Assembly: GCA_025769875.1 (NCBI GenBank)
Contig: JAGFNK010000038.1
Location: 62,001 to 126,000, forward strand
Direction: 5' to 3'
DNA from: Russula earlei
Lineage: Eukaryota; Basidiomycota; Agaricomycetes; Russulales; Russulaceae
Length of the DNA: 64,000 nt
Below, in pieces: positions 44,865 to 63,001 of this stretch. Position 1 is the stretch's first letter, and the number at the start of each line of letters is the position of its first letter. The position numbers and the translations under genes are program-made. Below the pieces are notes generated by a model. It had not been told where the DNA came from. It did not search any database and saw only the letters and a list, made by a program, of their open reading frames with translations.

Positions 44865-46241
44865 ATGCTTTCCGGTGAGCGAGCCAACGCTACCATAACC
44901 TTGCCCACACATGTTGACGTCGTCATCGTTGGGTCTGGTATCACAGTGTCTCATGCGCCCGTGTTGGAGGCGCGAGATGGGGTCGGTGAGTGCCACTCCT
45001 ACGCGTGCTCCTGGAATTCCAGGATTGAACTCGAACCCCGGCATATCAACCCGCCCCTATTTCACGACTATGTACAGCTCAAGTTGGAGTTTGGATTCGA
45101 GTCGGCGAAGCGTATCATCTGGTTCAGCCTCGCCCACCTGCTGTCAGCCCTTCGAGCGAGGATGTCAATGCCCTTGCCTTAATCATTCATCCACATATAC
45201 GCGACATAGAAAAGTCCGACGTTTGTTTTGAACACGACATATGTGAAGAGCAATTAAAATACAACCGCTTGAAGAATTCCGCAAACATATGCCCGAAGAG
45301 GGCAAAGGCGGCGGGACGGCAAAGGTTGCTATCCACTCCCTATTCCCTGTGGTGGGTTTTTCGTCCTCTGTGATTGGACACTGCTAAACGCGCGGACAGG
45401 TGTTTTAAATCGATACCCGGAGCAATGTGCAAACATGCTTGGGCCACATCACATCCCTGCATTGCTGATGCATTCCGACAGGCTCGAGTTCTTCACCCAG
45501 GCGCCATATACAGGGATCGCTGCACCCTCTACCGCCACACTTTTCTATATCGTTCAGACACCGCGCGGCACTACCACTGTGTATCACATTATCCATGCCA
45601 CGAACGGGTCGATGTCACACCTTCTCCCTGGTCTGCGCGATAAGGTCATCCCCTTACGTGGTGTGATGACCGTACAGCGTCTCGGCAACGGACTTCAAAC
45701 CGCTACCGCTGGCAGAGCTGTTGTCTGGTGGGGGGGCAGCGCAATGTGGGCCTCTGGTGCTGTCAGAGGTAGGAGTCGCCGACGACAGTGCGCACTATAT
45801 GGACATTGCGTCACATGTTCAGGGGCACTGCCGGAGTACTTTGGTCCTGGGAACTGGGGTGTTGAGAACTTGAATGTCTCTCGGGAGGTGGGGGAGGATG
45901 GCGCTTGGGACCAGGGCCGCATCAAGGCCCTCTGGACGGGCATCCTTGGCATTTCTGCCGACCTGCGGCTATGGGTCGGACGCGTGCCGTCTCTTTTCTC
46001 GCATCGGGCTGTTCCCCCGCCCATTCATACGAGAGTACTTGATGACGCTGACGGGTAGTCGTTATCCCCACTAGGTGAGTGGGTCTCTGCGGTCTATAGT
46101 GGAGAAGGCATGGTTCATGCCTGGCTATGTGCCCATGCGCTCGCGTTAACGATTCTTGAACGGGAAAAAGAGGAAGACGCCAATGAGATACCAATCGATG
46201 TCGCCTACGGGAAAAAACGACCATGTTACTCAGGACTGTAG
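44865..46241 (+). pseudogene. FAD-dependent oxidoreductase (DAO superfamily), decayed
   Basis: The start ATG 44865 gives MLSGERANATITLPTHVDVV and the dinucleotide-binding start VVIVGSGIT. After two frame changes HINPPLFHDYVQLKLEFGFE follows. A long gap with no readable frame covers 45190-45430. The middle part reads VYHIIHATNGSMSHLLPGLR and VIPLRGVMTVQRLGNG, then GNWGVENLN and ALWTGILGISADLRLWVGRV. The end, in another frame, is EWVSAVYSGEGMVHAWLCAH with a stop at 46239-46241. Intact relatives are flavoenzymes that oxidise an amine or amino-acid-like substrate. The second glycine of the FAD motif and the sugar-binding part are damaged. At least four frame breaks rule out an intact product. Confidence 0.8.
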
Positions 46242-48075
46242 CAAATGACAGAACTCAACCAAACAACTCAGGTACAGTATGTCCCCTGCACTAACTTCGA
46301 CGTACTACACCTCCTTGAGATGGTGCGGAAGGATGGCAGGGTGCATTGGAGAGAACTTTGCGGCACCTCCCATCAACGATCAGTACAGTACACATTCAAA
46401 AAACTATGAAAAACATACGATTCAGCGTGACGGAGATAACGGCATCGATTGAGGTTTCGTGATTCGTTTCAAGCAAGGTCAACGTTTATGTTGGCTGGAT
46501 GGAACGAGGCGTGTCAATTTGAGATGTCATTGAATGGGTCGTCACGTAATCGCGTTGTTTCAGGCATGCGACCTTTTGATACAGCGTGGCGAGAAAACAA
46601 AAAGGCACTACGTGAATGTGGCGCCTGCGCGCCTTCGATTTTCCCAATCGACATCCTCACGACTCCGGCATGCTGAAAAGAAGAGAAGGACGATAGAAAA
46701 GGATGCATGAGGAAAATTACGTGGAGAAATGAAGACGAAAAAATCAGTCTGTTGGAAGCGAGGCTCTCCAGGAATCAATTTTTTTCGGAAACAGTGATAG
46801 GGTTGCTAGCACTCTAAATGTCCGAAGGTTCTGCACTGCTTTTCTCTCCAGAATGCGACCAGCTCTGGCAAATCATAGCCTGCTCAACGACTCACACAAA
46901 TACACCGAAGTCCTCAAACAAGGTACTCTCTAACACAGGCAATCCGAGATGCATGCTCCACGTTATTGTTGTCGTATGCTGATGTCCATAGATGGGGCCC
47001 GAGAATGAGATCGTTGTTTTTTACAACTGGTATGCAATCAGTACCGGTTCGCGTCCTAAGGGAAGGCAAGCGAAACAAGCACGACCGCATTCATTCATCA
47101 CACCCTTGAAGGAAATCTGGGGGCTTTGGATGAATGGTAGTGGTTGCTTGCCGTAAACGACCGAGAGGGTGGCGCAGAAATCTTCGCCCTAAACCGACAG
47201 GCGCAAGGAATGAACAAAATGTGAAAGTGATCACTGCATTGAGGCGGCGCGGATCGTTCGCTCTCAAGTGCAGCCGTGACAACCAGGAGGGGAGAGACTG
47301 GACGTTTGGATGACGACTCTGTGTGGTTGGCGGGATGGAAGCACTTCGGAGACGCAAACCATGATGGATTAGGTGGGTGGTTTAGATCAGAAGGGGGAAA
47401 CAAGAAGCTGATAAGTGATTGGAGTGATGGGAGATGAGACATTGTAATGTTCCCTTACTCAGGTGGCGTGGCGTGGAGACCGTCGTCGATCGGAGTTGAT
47501 TTTCCTTTTTGGTGCAAGTCGACCTGTTGGTTAGAAAAAACATAAGTACAATGCACTGCCTTGAGGGTCCGGAGAGGTGAAAGGCCGGTAGTTCGTTTTC
47601 GTGCCAGGTGGGAGGGAGTGGGGACGCAATCAACAATGGGATATGAGTCTGCAGGTGCGCAGCTGTGGAAGAGAGCAAGGAGCGAGGTGAGGCCTCAGAG
47701 TGAGGCAGTTGAGTTTATTTGGACCGGCCCTGGCCGACGGTTGTCGTTGCCCATCTCGGCCTCCTCCACCTCCTCCTCCTCACCAGCTCAGCTCAGCGCT
47801 CTGTCGCTGTGCTTGCTCTGTTCCGCTTCCCGCTCAAGGGCCTCCGCTTTTCAGCTTTTCAACATTCAAGCACGCAGAGCCCAACGCCTCGATCCTTACT
47901 TTGCCCGTATATCCCTTTGGTCGTAAGTTCCGCCCAACGCTTTGAACGTATCATTCATTCAACATATAGGCGGGGGCATCTCTCCATCAATAATCCAACA
48001 GCTCTGCTTCTCCCTTCTTTCTCTCTCTCTTTCTTTTGTTTCTCTTTTCTCCTTCCTTTCCTTCTTTCCTAGTCC
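46242..48075. other. Intergenic region with the promoter and CT-rich leader of the BNI4-like gene
   Basis: No supported gene lies here; open frames on both strands lack motifs. From about 47720 the plus strand is pyrimidine-rich, ending in a strong CT tract at 48005-48072 that closes with CTAG four bases before the start codon. This is either a leader intron acceptor or the CT-box found before many fungal start sites. Confidence 0.45.
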
Positions 48076-50915
48076 ATGGCAGTTCTCGTCCCTCAAGACT
48101 GGCACCCTCCCAAAGATCACGCAATGGAATCACCTGCTTCAAACTCGTCCAACCCTTCCGTTCCCCGCCAGCGCGTGTCCCCGCCTCACGATCCCTCTTC
48201 TGCGTCATCTCGAGTTTCTTCTCCACAAAACCATCATTATCCATATCCCGTTCAACAACAACAGGCTGGATGGAATACCCATGGTCAACCTTTCTACGCT
48301 GCTGCCTTCTACCAAAACCCCCACCAGCAGCCATATTCGATGCACCCATCCCAGCAAGGTCAAGTCCCGCCGCATGGCCCGTTTTTCGATCCCAATGCTC
48401 AATTTGCCCAATGGGCTTATCAGCAAATGATGTTCAATGCCCAACAACAGCAGGCACACCAACTTTCTCCACATGGGCCGCCCTCGTCTTCTCAACGCGG
48501 GCGCTCCTCCTAGTACCAGCACTCCGGCGGATTATTTCGCCCAAAGTCAACTCCACAACTTCAATCCCTTCCCTTCTGGGACGCCTCCGCCCCACCCATC
48601 TCAACTTCCAAATGGCTATCGCTCTGGTACCACTTCCAATGGTTCCACTAGCGGCGGCGGCTCCGCTCAGTATGATGGGTTCCATCCGTATCGTCGGCCA
48701 AATCACCGTCAGGCGACACAGCAATCTTCTGAACAACCCGCCACAGGAGATTGGCGTCAACAGGCTATTCAACCCCCATATGCCCGTGCTGATGCCGCTG
48801 GTTCGACCACGTCAGTCAACTCGGTCGGAAGTGGTCCTCGACAGCGCACGTCCAGTTTACAGGGTTCCTCCAATGGCGCCTCTGCGTCGTCTCACCTCCA
48901 TACGGGCAATAACAGCGCTGCCGGGAGTATACGTTCTCGAAGTGGCTCATCACCGCAGCAGCAGGCTCACCCTTCCACTGGCTCCACTGGGCGTAATAGC
49001 GGCAATGTCGCTACTACGTCGACTTCGTCCTCTACCCAAACGTCTTCTCGTCCTCACCACCGCAATCCTTCTTCATCATCATCTTCGACTTCTTCCGTCA
49101 CTCGCACCCCGTCCAGTCCGTCGGTACTACATGCACCAACGCCACGTCCAGCACGGCCTTCGCCACTGTCACAAGGCATGTCAACAGCGGAGAAACGCAT
49201 GTCACGTGATGATAGCGAACTACTTGAGCCCCTCCCCAACGCTGCTGCCATTCGTAGCGGCGGACTCAAAGGTAGATTACGCCGTGCTCTCTCCCTCAGC
49301 GCTACTACTGCAATCTCCGAAGAGGAGTCGTCCTCCGCCCTGCCCCCGTCAGCTTCATCGCTCACCAGCCCGGCTTCAGGTCTGCAGAGTAATGCAGCTG
49401 ACGCGGGAGACACAGGTTCCACGGCCACAAAACAGGCCAAGAAAAAACGTACAGCATTGTTCAATTCCCGGCTTAATGCATCGACGGACAACATATCCCT
49501 TTCCTCCACCATGTCGTCTGCTTCTGTGGTCATTCGCAAGCTTGGCTCGATTGGTAAACTTGCTCGACGCAACTCGCTAGCGGGCATCACCTCCCTCTTT
49601 AAAGACAAAAAAGATAGGGATGAAAGCGGAGAGAATGGTGGAAAGAAGAGTAAGAAGAAAAAGGGCGAAAAGGGCGAAGCTGCCGAAGCGAGCGTATCAC
49701 ACGTCACGGCAGAGCTTGACCGGACGAGCAGCGAGTGGAGCGCGGAGCTCAATGGGCTTTCCCCTGCTGCTAAGCTTGCACGACAGCATACTCTCAAGAG
49801 CAATGCAGAAGCAGCTGCCAAGGCAAAAGCCCAGGAGGAAGCCGGGGCCACGGCTGCAGCAGATGCCGCCACCGCCGCAGCCGCAAGTGCTAGCTCTGCT
49901 AACCAAGTGACGGAACCCGTGCCTGCGACTTGGGAGAAGAACACAACCACCAATCGCGGATCCCTCGATGCGGTGCGCGTAAACGAAGACGGCATGCATG
50001 TACTGATTGAGGACGATGACTCCGGCAGCGATGGCGAGAGCGAACACCCACATGACTACTCTGCTCACGTCGAGGGGTGGGAGGACGAGGACTGGAGCCA
50101 CATCGAAGACGATGAAGATCTCACCATCCGCCAGGGTCTGGAGCGAACGAGCCTCGGCGACGACGAATATGACCATGAACCATGGGCAATGGGCATACGA
50201 AGGAGCGTGGAACGTACGCGGCAGCCCTCCAAAGGAATTCTTAAAAGTATGCATCCTAATCAATTATATGTTTTTTATGTTTTATGTTGACAATGGGGAC
50301 TTTGTTCACAGATGCTGACGATTATGACCAACACAATTTTATGGATACACCCGCCAACTACAGCCGCCATCGATCGAACTCGTACAATTCGCATCCCTCT
50401 AAAGCTCACGAGCTCGGTCCTCTCGCACGCATACCATCGCCAAACCCAGACCACATCGATGGTCTACGCCATCCAAGCGTTTCGTCCGGACCATCTATAT
50501 TCCTTCCGGCACTCTCGTTCGAAGATGACGAGGCAATTCGGCCGTCGTCGGAAAGGACGCTTTTCAACCATCCGAACCTTAACTCGAGCGCGCCGGTCCT
50601 AAGTACGATGCTTTCTTCACCACCGACTCTTGCCCATCGTTCTGCGACAACTCCAGTGAAACGACTCGCGTTTGCAAGTAACTTAAGTGTGTATGACACG
50701 TTCCCTTCCAGCGTGTACGACCGCCGCAGCGAGCCCGCGACGTGGAGCAGGCTCACGCCCGCACTCGCTCAGAGGATCAAGGAGGAGCTGAACTCGTTCA
50801 AGATGGAGGAAATGGAGGTACATGCCGCTAGCCGGATACAGTACGCCTCTTTTCAGTCCCTGCCTCAGCCTGCTGACGTTTTCGCTGTCTCGTCAGTACC
50901 CAATTCTTTGTGTGA
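48076..50915 (+). CDS. BNI4: Bni4-like scaffold, putative protein phosphatase 1 targeting subunit (apparent frameshift)
   Basis: The start MAVLVPQDWHPPKDHAMESP opens a long disordered protein rich in Ser, Pro, Gln and Ala. Acidic and coiled stretches occur late (EDDDSGSDGESEHPHDYSAH). Introns lie at 50247-50311 and 50841-50896. The conserved C-terminus holds the evidence: a PP1-docking-like KRLAFASNLSVYDTFPSSVY, then SRLTPALAQRIKEELNSFKM and a final SRIHTQFFV*. In yeast, Bni4 brings the phosphatase Glc7 to the bud neck and guides chitin synthase; a role at hyphal septa is inferred here. Near 48480-48515 the frame must shift by one base (QRGRSS* in one frame, NAGAPPSTSTPADYF in the next). No normal intron explains this, so it is an assembly error or a true lesion. 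Confidence 0.68.
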
Positions 50916-51842
50916 CATTGTCGCCCAATTAAACACTGTCGTCGTGTTTTTTTTTTTTCTTTCGTGCACAATCTGTCCCGGCCCCTCTCTCACGCCGTTA
51001 CCCTAAATCGGCATATAACCAAGCACCCTTACACAGCGCACGTTACACATCTCACTATCCTCTTCTCAATACCTTCGTCCGCTTTTACAAAACCCGCTTT
51101 ACCCCCGTCTCATATACCCCGCCCATTGTAACGCATAATGACGCACGGTGCCTGCCGCCTCACTCAATCCTTCCCCTGCCTGCACGTACGTTATGCACCG
51201 AAGCTCACCCACTCGTTTACACCCTCATGAATCGCTCTTGGATGGACCTTTTTTACTTTCCTTCCTCATCATCATCTTCCCTCTGCGTTCTTCATCTGTT
51301 CCACGTGCTTGCTAACCTACCCCACTTCCCTCCTCCCCCCCCCCCCCCTCTTCCTTCCGCGACCACCGCCGCTGTGCCTATCGATATCTGTTCGTGCTCT
51401 CTTGTTTTTTATTTGTCTGCATGCCACAATTATCCATAGCGGCCCCCTCTGTGCATAGTGCAATAACATTAAACAAGGGACGTGTTGAGCTAGCTGCATA
51501 ATCTATTCCATCCCGTATCTTGGTGTGCTCTGATTATTTTTTTGGATATATTGCCTGAGCAAACGAAGCCGATTCTATGCATCGTCCCAATGACGAATCC
51601 CCGTCTCTATCAACTAGGGCAACTCTGGGACAATTGGCGGTTCGATATCCACACCCGTCGGGACACTTTGAGGATGCACTGTCTCCCTCTGACCAAGGTA
51701 CATGATCTGGTATACTCAAGGTCCACGTGTCAAGGGAGGGACAGGATTGTATTGAATCTAAATAGAGAGGATAAAAACGACCACGCTAGAATTCGTGTCT
51801 CTGTTCTATGAAGTTCTCAATACCAGCTGTGTTGTCTGGGCC
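50916..51842. other. Convergent 3' regions of the BNI4-like gene and ATP17
   Basis: No gene is visible. It contains a poly-T run at about 50947, a poly-C run at 51339-51352 and pyrimidine-rich spacer. Confidence 0.45.
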
Positions 51843-52361
51843 TTAATGAGCATGGTTCTTGTGATGTTCTACATATGTCATAGATAATGGATGAGTAAGA
51901 TGGGATTCGACGTGATAGATATACGTACTCAAGTGCACTGAGGAACGCGACATAGAAAAGTAAACAAACATAGAAAACAATGGCATGAGAAATCGATTGA
52001 TATGCGTGGATGATATGGACTGTGAAGGGCCACGCACTCTGGTAGTCGATGGTGTAACCAAGTCCGAAGAGCGCCAAGACGGTGATGACGATGGGCGAGG
52101 CCGAAGCATTCCTTCCATTGAAGTAGCGAGCTTTGAGGCCGCGAACAGCAGGCTCAGGCGCGGGTCCCTTTGGAAGTTTAGAGTAGAACGCAACGAGGGG
52201 GCTGAGGTCGGCGCCCTTCCCTGCGGACTGTTTGATGGGGGTGGGGGGGCGGTTAGAGCGGAGAGAACTTGCTAAATAGTAGGACTCACGAGGATAGATG
52301 GGGAGGCGATTTTGGGTGGGACCAGGCCCGAGAGTTGTCGACGGACGAGGGATGCGTGCAT
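51843..52361 (-). CDS. ATP17: Mitochondrial F1Fo ATP synthase subunit f
   Basis: This is a small inner-membrane subunit of the Fo part, involved in assembly and dimer shape. Three exons join to 95 residues. Exon 1 (52290-52361) gives MHASLVRRQLSGLVPPKIAS and ends PSIL. Exon 2 (52038-52227) gives the conserved FYSKLPKGPAPEPAVRGLKA, RYFNGRNAS and the membrane helix ITVLALFGLGYTIDY. Exon 3 (51843-51868) is only 26 nt and encodes the family's usual HHKNHAH end. Donors are GTGAGT and GTGCGT, and acceptors are AACAG and TGTAG. The basic, Ser-containing N-terminus fits a mitochondrial presequence. The length equals that of other fungal subunit f proteins. A short extra exon before HHKNHAH cannot be excluded. 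Confidence 0.9.
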
Positions 52362-53395
52362 CAGTTCAGTTCAGGTTCGTTGTTGGTTGTCGTTCCCGCC
52401 TGTCCGCTTGTCCTGTCTGATGTTCTTGCGGTCCGGTATTCGCCGATTACTTAGTCACCAAGTCGGATGAGCCAATGGTAGTTTGGAAAATATTCTTATA
52501 CCGGCCGAGGCGCTTTACTGACGTCCACGTAAACGAGACGGTCCAGCTTTCTTGATCTACTGCGACTCGAGGTGCTCTCCCATGTCATGTAATGACCCAT
52601 CCATCGGTTTTTCCCTATGGTGTACCTGAGTGACTTTTGTGTTCGGCTTTTTAAATTTAAAATAGAGGGTGCTCTAGTCAACATTGGCCTGTCTCATGGT
52701 TATTCTATCACGAATATTTGTGTCAGGGTCATTCCCGAGAGATAAGAAAGTGCACTCGAGTACACCGAAGGAAAAAAACATTGCATTTATCGTGCTGAAA
52801 GGAAGGAAGGGTCGAGGAAGCAGCTCTGAGACACGCCAGTGCTCTGGTACTCCGTCGAAGAGTTTGAGGTATTTATTTTTGCCGCAGTGGATTCACACCT
52901 ATTGATATACCCACTCCCGCGCCCATAATTCGGTGGTACGACAGGTATGAGAAGAACCGACACGTATAACGGCTGTACCCCAATTCTGTTAGTCATTTGA
53001 TAACGTCCTGGACGGATATAAAAGAAGTGAAGATTGTTCTAGAACACGCCACGTAGTTAGATGCAGCCAGACCAACCCGGCAATTTCGGATATATATACT
53101 TAGACTAACGTTGGATTCGCGCGCAACGCGTGTAGTCATTTTTTGTTCTGCAGGCGGCGAGGAGGAATTGCACAAGGTTCTTTTTAATTTACCCGTGTTC
53201 CGAGCATTACCCTCCTGTGAAAGTGGTTTGTGAGGCATTTCGGTCCAACAGCAAGGGCAGGTAATGAAGAGATGCTGTTATTCTACATGACAATGATTGC
53301 AAGACAGGAATAGATACGGCAAATAACCTCATGAAGCGCAGCAGCGGAACGATTCTAGAAACGGGTCGTCCCGAAATCGCCAAAAACAACCCGAT
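52362..53395. other. ATP17 promoter and RPB1 3' flank
   Basis: This is a one-kb spacer between two minus-strand genes. No coding signal was found. It must hold the RPB1 polyadenylation site and the ATP17 promoter. Confidence 0.45.
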
Positions 53396-59908
<6,513 letters not shown>

Positions 59909-60609
59909 AGCTAAGAGACAAGAGGTGGGAGTGAAAAAGGAATGAAAGGGCTATTATGAAGGCAGGAGAATCAGAAGGGGATGGAGAACGTGGGGGTTAT
60001 TAGAGTACAGTGAATGTAAAGGAGGCAGAGTTCGGATCCTGGAACTTTTTGTGCAGTTTTGAGGATGAGTGGACACTGTGCTGTGTGTCACTGCGGAAGT
60101 GGCGGAGACGATGCTGCTAGAATTAAAGACAAGGCCCGCAGCGTGCCTTTACTCTGATGGTCAAGAATGAGAGGAGAAAGGGTTTGAGTGGTGGTTGTTC
60201 GAGCGCAACCGCGGTGACAGAGACACTTGGGACTCCGCCTGAACTCATTCGCACTCCTGTTGCTGTGCGAAACGGTGCCGCCAAATGAAATCGCCTTGAC
60301 TCACGAGTGCTACTGGGTGAAAGCACAGCCTCGTTCCCCAAAATACAACGTCTCGCTCTCGCATACGGGCGCCAAATAAACGTCTCGATTGTGCGTGTCG
60401 TTTACATGGTCGGTAGTTGGCCCCGTAATGGGACAGGCACCAGGCAATGGGACCACTTTTGGTGCTTGTGTGTCCGTCCCATCTGTCCATGCATGTGAAG
60501 CCTGCTTACGTAACGACGATCGGAGAGTGAACGGGCACACCTTCGTCATCATCTACACATGCGCTTGCTCGAACAATCAAACGAGTAATCCCCTTCTTTC
60601 ATAATCGCT
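59909..60609. promoter_or_regulatory. Divergent promoter region of RPB1 and VPS27
   Basis: This 701-bp gap separates two start codons that point away from each other. No TATA box is obvious on either side. A pyrimidine-rich stretch (ccccttctttc) lies just before the VPS27 start. Confidence 0.45.
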
Positions 60610-63001
60610 ATGTCGACGCTGAGTAGCTGGCTCTGGGGAACTAGTCAACTTGATGAAGCTATTGGTAAGATCTTTCAGACTTGTTTCACCTCGGGTGACC
60701 GTGACGGAACCCAACAGACAAGGCCACATCTGAACTCCTTCCAGCTGGTTCAGAAGACATTGCCCTCAATCTCGAAATATGTGATCAAATACAATCAAAG
60801 AGCACACAGCCAAAGGATGCTATGCGCGCATTGAAACGTAGATTGGACCATAAGAACCCGAACGTGCAGCTCTTGGCGCTGAACGTAGGCCGTCTTCCAG
60901 CCCTTTCAAGTCGCCCGTTTCTCACATCCATCGTGTCCAGCTAACTGACGTTTGCATCAAGAATGGCGGAGACCACTTTCTCGCAGAGATAGCCTCCAGA
61001 GAATTCATGGACAACCTTGTTTCCATATTGAAAACGCCTTCACTCAACCGCGATGTCAAGAACAAGATTCTTCGTTGCGTGCAGACCTGGGCAATCTCAT
61101 TCAAGGGGAAGCACAATCTTAGCTATGTCGAGCAGGTGTATAGGACCTTGAAGGCGGAAGGTACGCCTTATGCGGGCCATGCAACTGCAGCCTTGCTACA
61201 ACCTTTCTAGGATTTACCTTCCCTCCGGAGGACCTTGCCATCGCAAGCGCGGCTCTTGTCGACACCCAAACTGCTCCGGACTGGATAGACTCTGATGTTT
61301 GTCTCCGCTGTCGAGACCCATTTTCATTCACCAATCGCAAGCATCACTGTCGCAACTGTGGGCGTGTATTTGACCAGAAGTGTTCTTCCAAGACCCACCC
61401 TCTTCCTCATTTTGGTATCACACAAGAAGTACGGGTTTGCGACTCATGTCACAAGGACCTCATGCGGCCCAAGGATAAAATGTAAGCGTGCATAGTCTTC
61501 GGCAACCTGCTTGCGTCAACCTCGAATAGTAGGCCTCGCCGATCCTCACAAGGACCACCTCAATTTGAACACCGCCCTGCGCGTGACCTTGCAGACGCGG
61601 ACCTTCAACGTGCAATACGATTATCATTGGAAGAAGATGGTCAACATGGACGTCCTGGTTATGTACCATACCAACCTGATTCGTGGCAACGGTCTGAACC
61701 GCCCTTGGTTGATCACGTTTCACGACCATCGGACCAGGTTGAAGATGACGACCTCGATCTCAAAGCTGCTATCGAAGCCAGCCTTCGCGAGGCTAATGCC
61801 CCAAAGCCGAGTGCACCAGCTGGACTCGAGACTCCCAGGGCTGAGGGGCCTTCGTTCTCCTCCAGCTACTCACCGTCTTATTTCTCTGCCGTCGCACCCG
61901 TGCAGCCCTCTGTACCAACTCTTCCCAACTATGACCTGGCACCGCTGGAATCTGACACGATCATGACGTTTAGTCAAATGATTGAGCAGGTGCAAGTACG
62001 TGACGGTGGGGATCTGTCACGTTCTCCGGCCGTAACGCAACTGTTTGACGACGCAAACAACTTGAGACCCAAACTTGCCAGGAGTTTGGATGATACTGGC
62101 CGTAAAGAAGGTGCGCCTTCCCGTGATCTACCCTTTGTTGCTCCTTCTGACCTTCGCGCGATTCCATCAGAGCTGCTCACCGAGATGAATGACAAACTCG
62201 CTCAGGCGGTGAAGTTGTATGACCACATTTTGACACAGCAAGTTTCGCGTCCAATATGGCGTCAGAAAACTACATCACCTCCATCTCAACCGCTCAATCA
62301 ATGGAGCGATGCGCAAACACCGACCTCTACTCAGCTTGCCCATGCTTCTATGAATGAGCCATGGCACCAGTCGTCTTCCATCCACGGACCCTCGCAACCT
62401 TATCAATCCTCTGTTACAGCCGGGCCATCTTACGCTTCGCCTTCACATTCACCTCCGCAACCCTTGACTCAACCCTCCTACATCTCCTCGGTTCCCAGCC
62501 CTCCTACCTCATCTCAAGCAAGCCTACAGTACAACTCAGCTCCCACTCCGCACCCCTCGGTTTTCCAGCAATATCAGTACGCCCACTTGGTTCAGCCGGT
62601 GTCCGTCCAGCAGCCTCTCCCACCGATACGCTCGCCTGCCCATGTTATCAACCCCCCACAGCAGCCTCCACCCGTTGCTGCACCATTTACCCCCGTATTA
62701 TCCCATATCTCATCCCCTCCGCTTGCGCATCACCGCCAGCAGTCGCTGCCGCTTCTGCAGCAGCAGCAGCAGCCGGTGCAGCCCTCTGTCACGGCATAAC
62801 ACTATCGCGCACGCGGCACGTGGTCCATCTCAGCCCCTGCATCAGCAACTCCCTCTCCCTCCAGCCCCTGTTCCTGTTCCTGTCCTCCCCAATTTCCCTT
62901 CGGTCCCAACAGCACCACCAAGTATCCCGTACGGGACCTTCGATAGTGCACCAACGGTTGTGGAGCAGCCAAAGAAAGAGGCACTTCTAATTGAGTTGTA
63001 A
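60610..63001 (+). CDS. VPS27: ESCRT-0 subunit Vps27 (Hrs homologue)
   Basis: It binds PI3P and ubiquitinated cargo on endosomes and recruits ESCRT-I. The start [18 protein letters not shown] leads after an intron into the VHS domain ([37 protein letters not shown]). The FYVE finger follows: [18 protein letters not shown] and [18 protein letters not shown]. An Asp stands at the usual fifth zinc ligand, which I believe other fungal Vps27 proteins share. Two ubiquitin-interacting motifs come next: [16 protein letters not shown] and [17 protein letters not shown] helical region ([20 protein letters not shown]) and a long Pro/Gln/Ser tail follow. The C-terminus KKEALLIEL* is a clathrin-box-like end. 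It is reached only through a last intron (about 62776-62833, donor GTGCAG); unspliced, the frame stops at QPSVTA. Confidence 0.92.

Noticed and set aside
48036..49580. 514-codon plus-strand ORF overlapping the BNI4-like gene in a third frame
   Set aside because: Its composition is typical of an off-frame reading of Ser/Pro/Ala-rich DNA, and it does not lead to the conserved C-terminus.
49054..49995. 313-codon minus-strand ORF inside the BNI4-like gene
   Set aside because: It is antisense to Ser/Ala-rich coding sequence, and the C-terminal evidence supports the plus strand.
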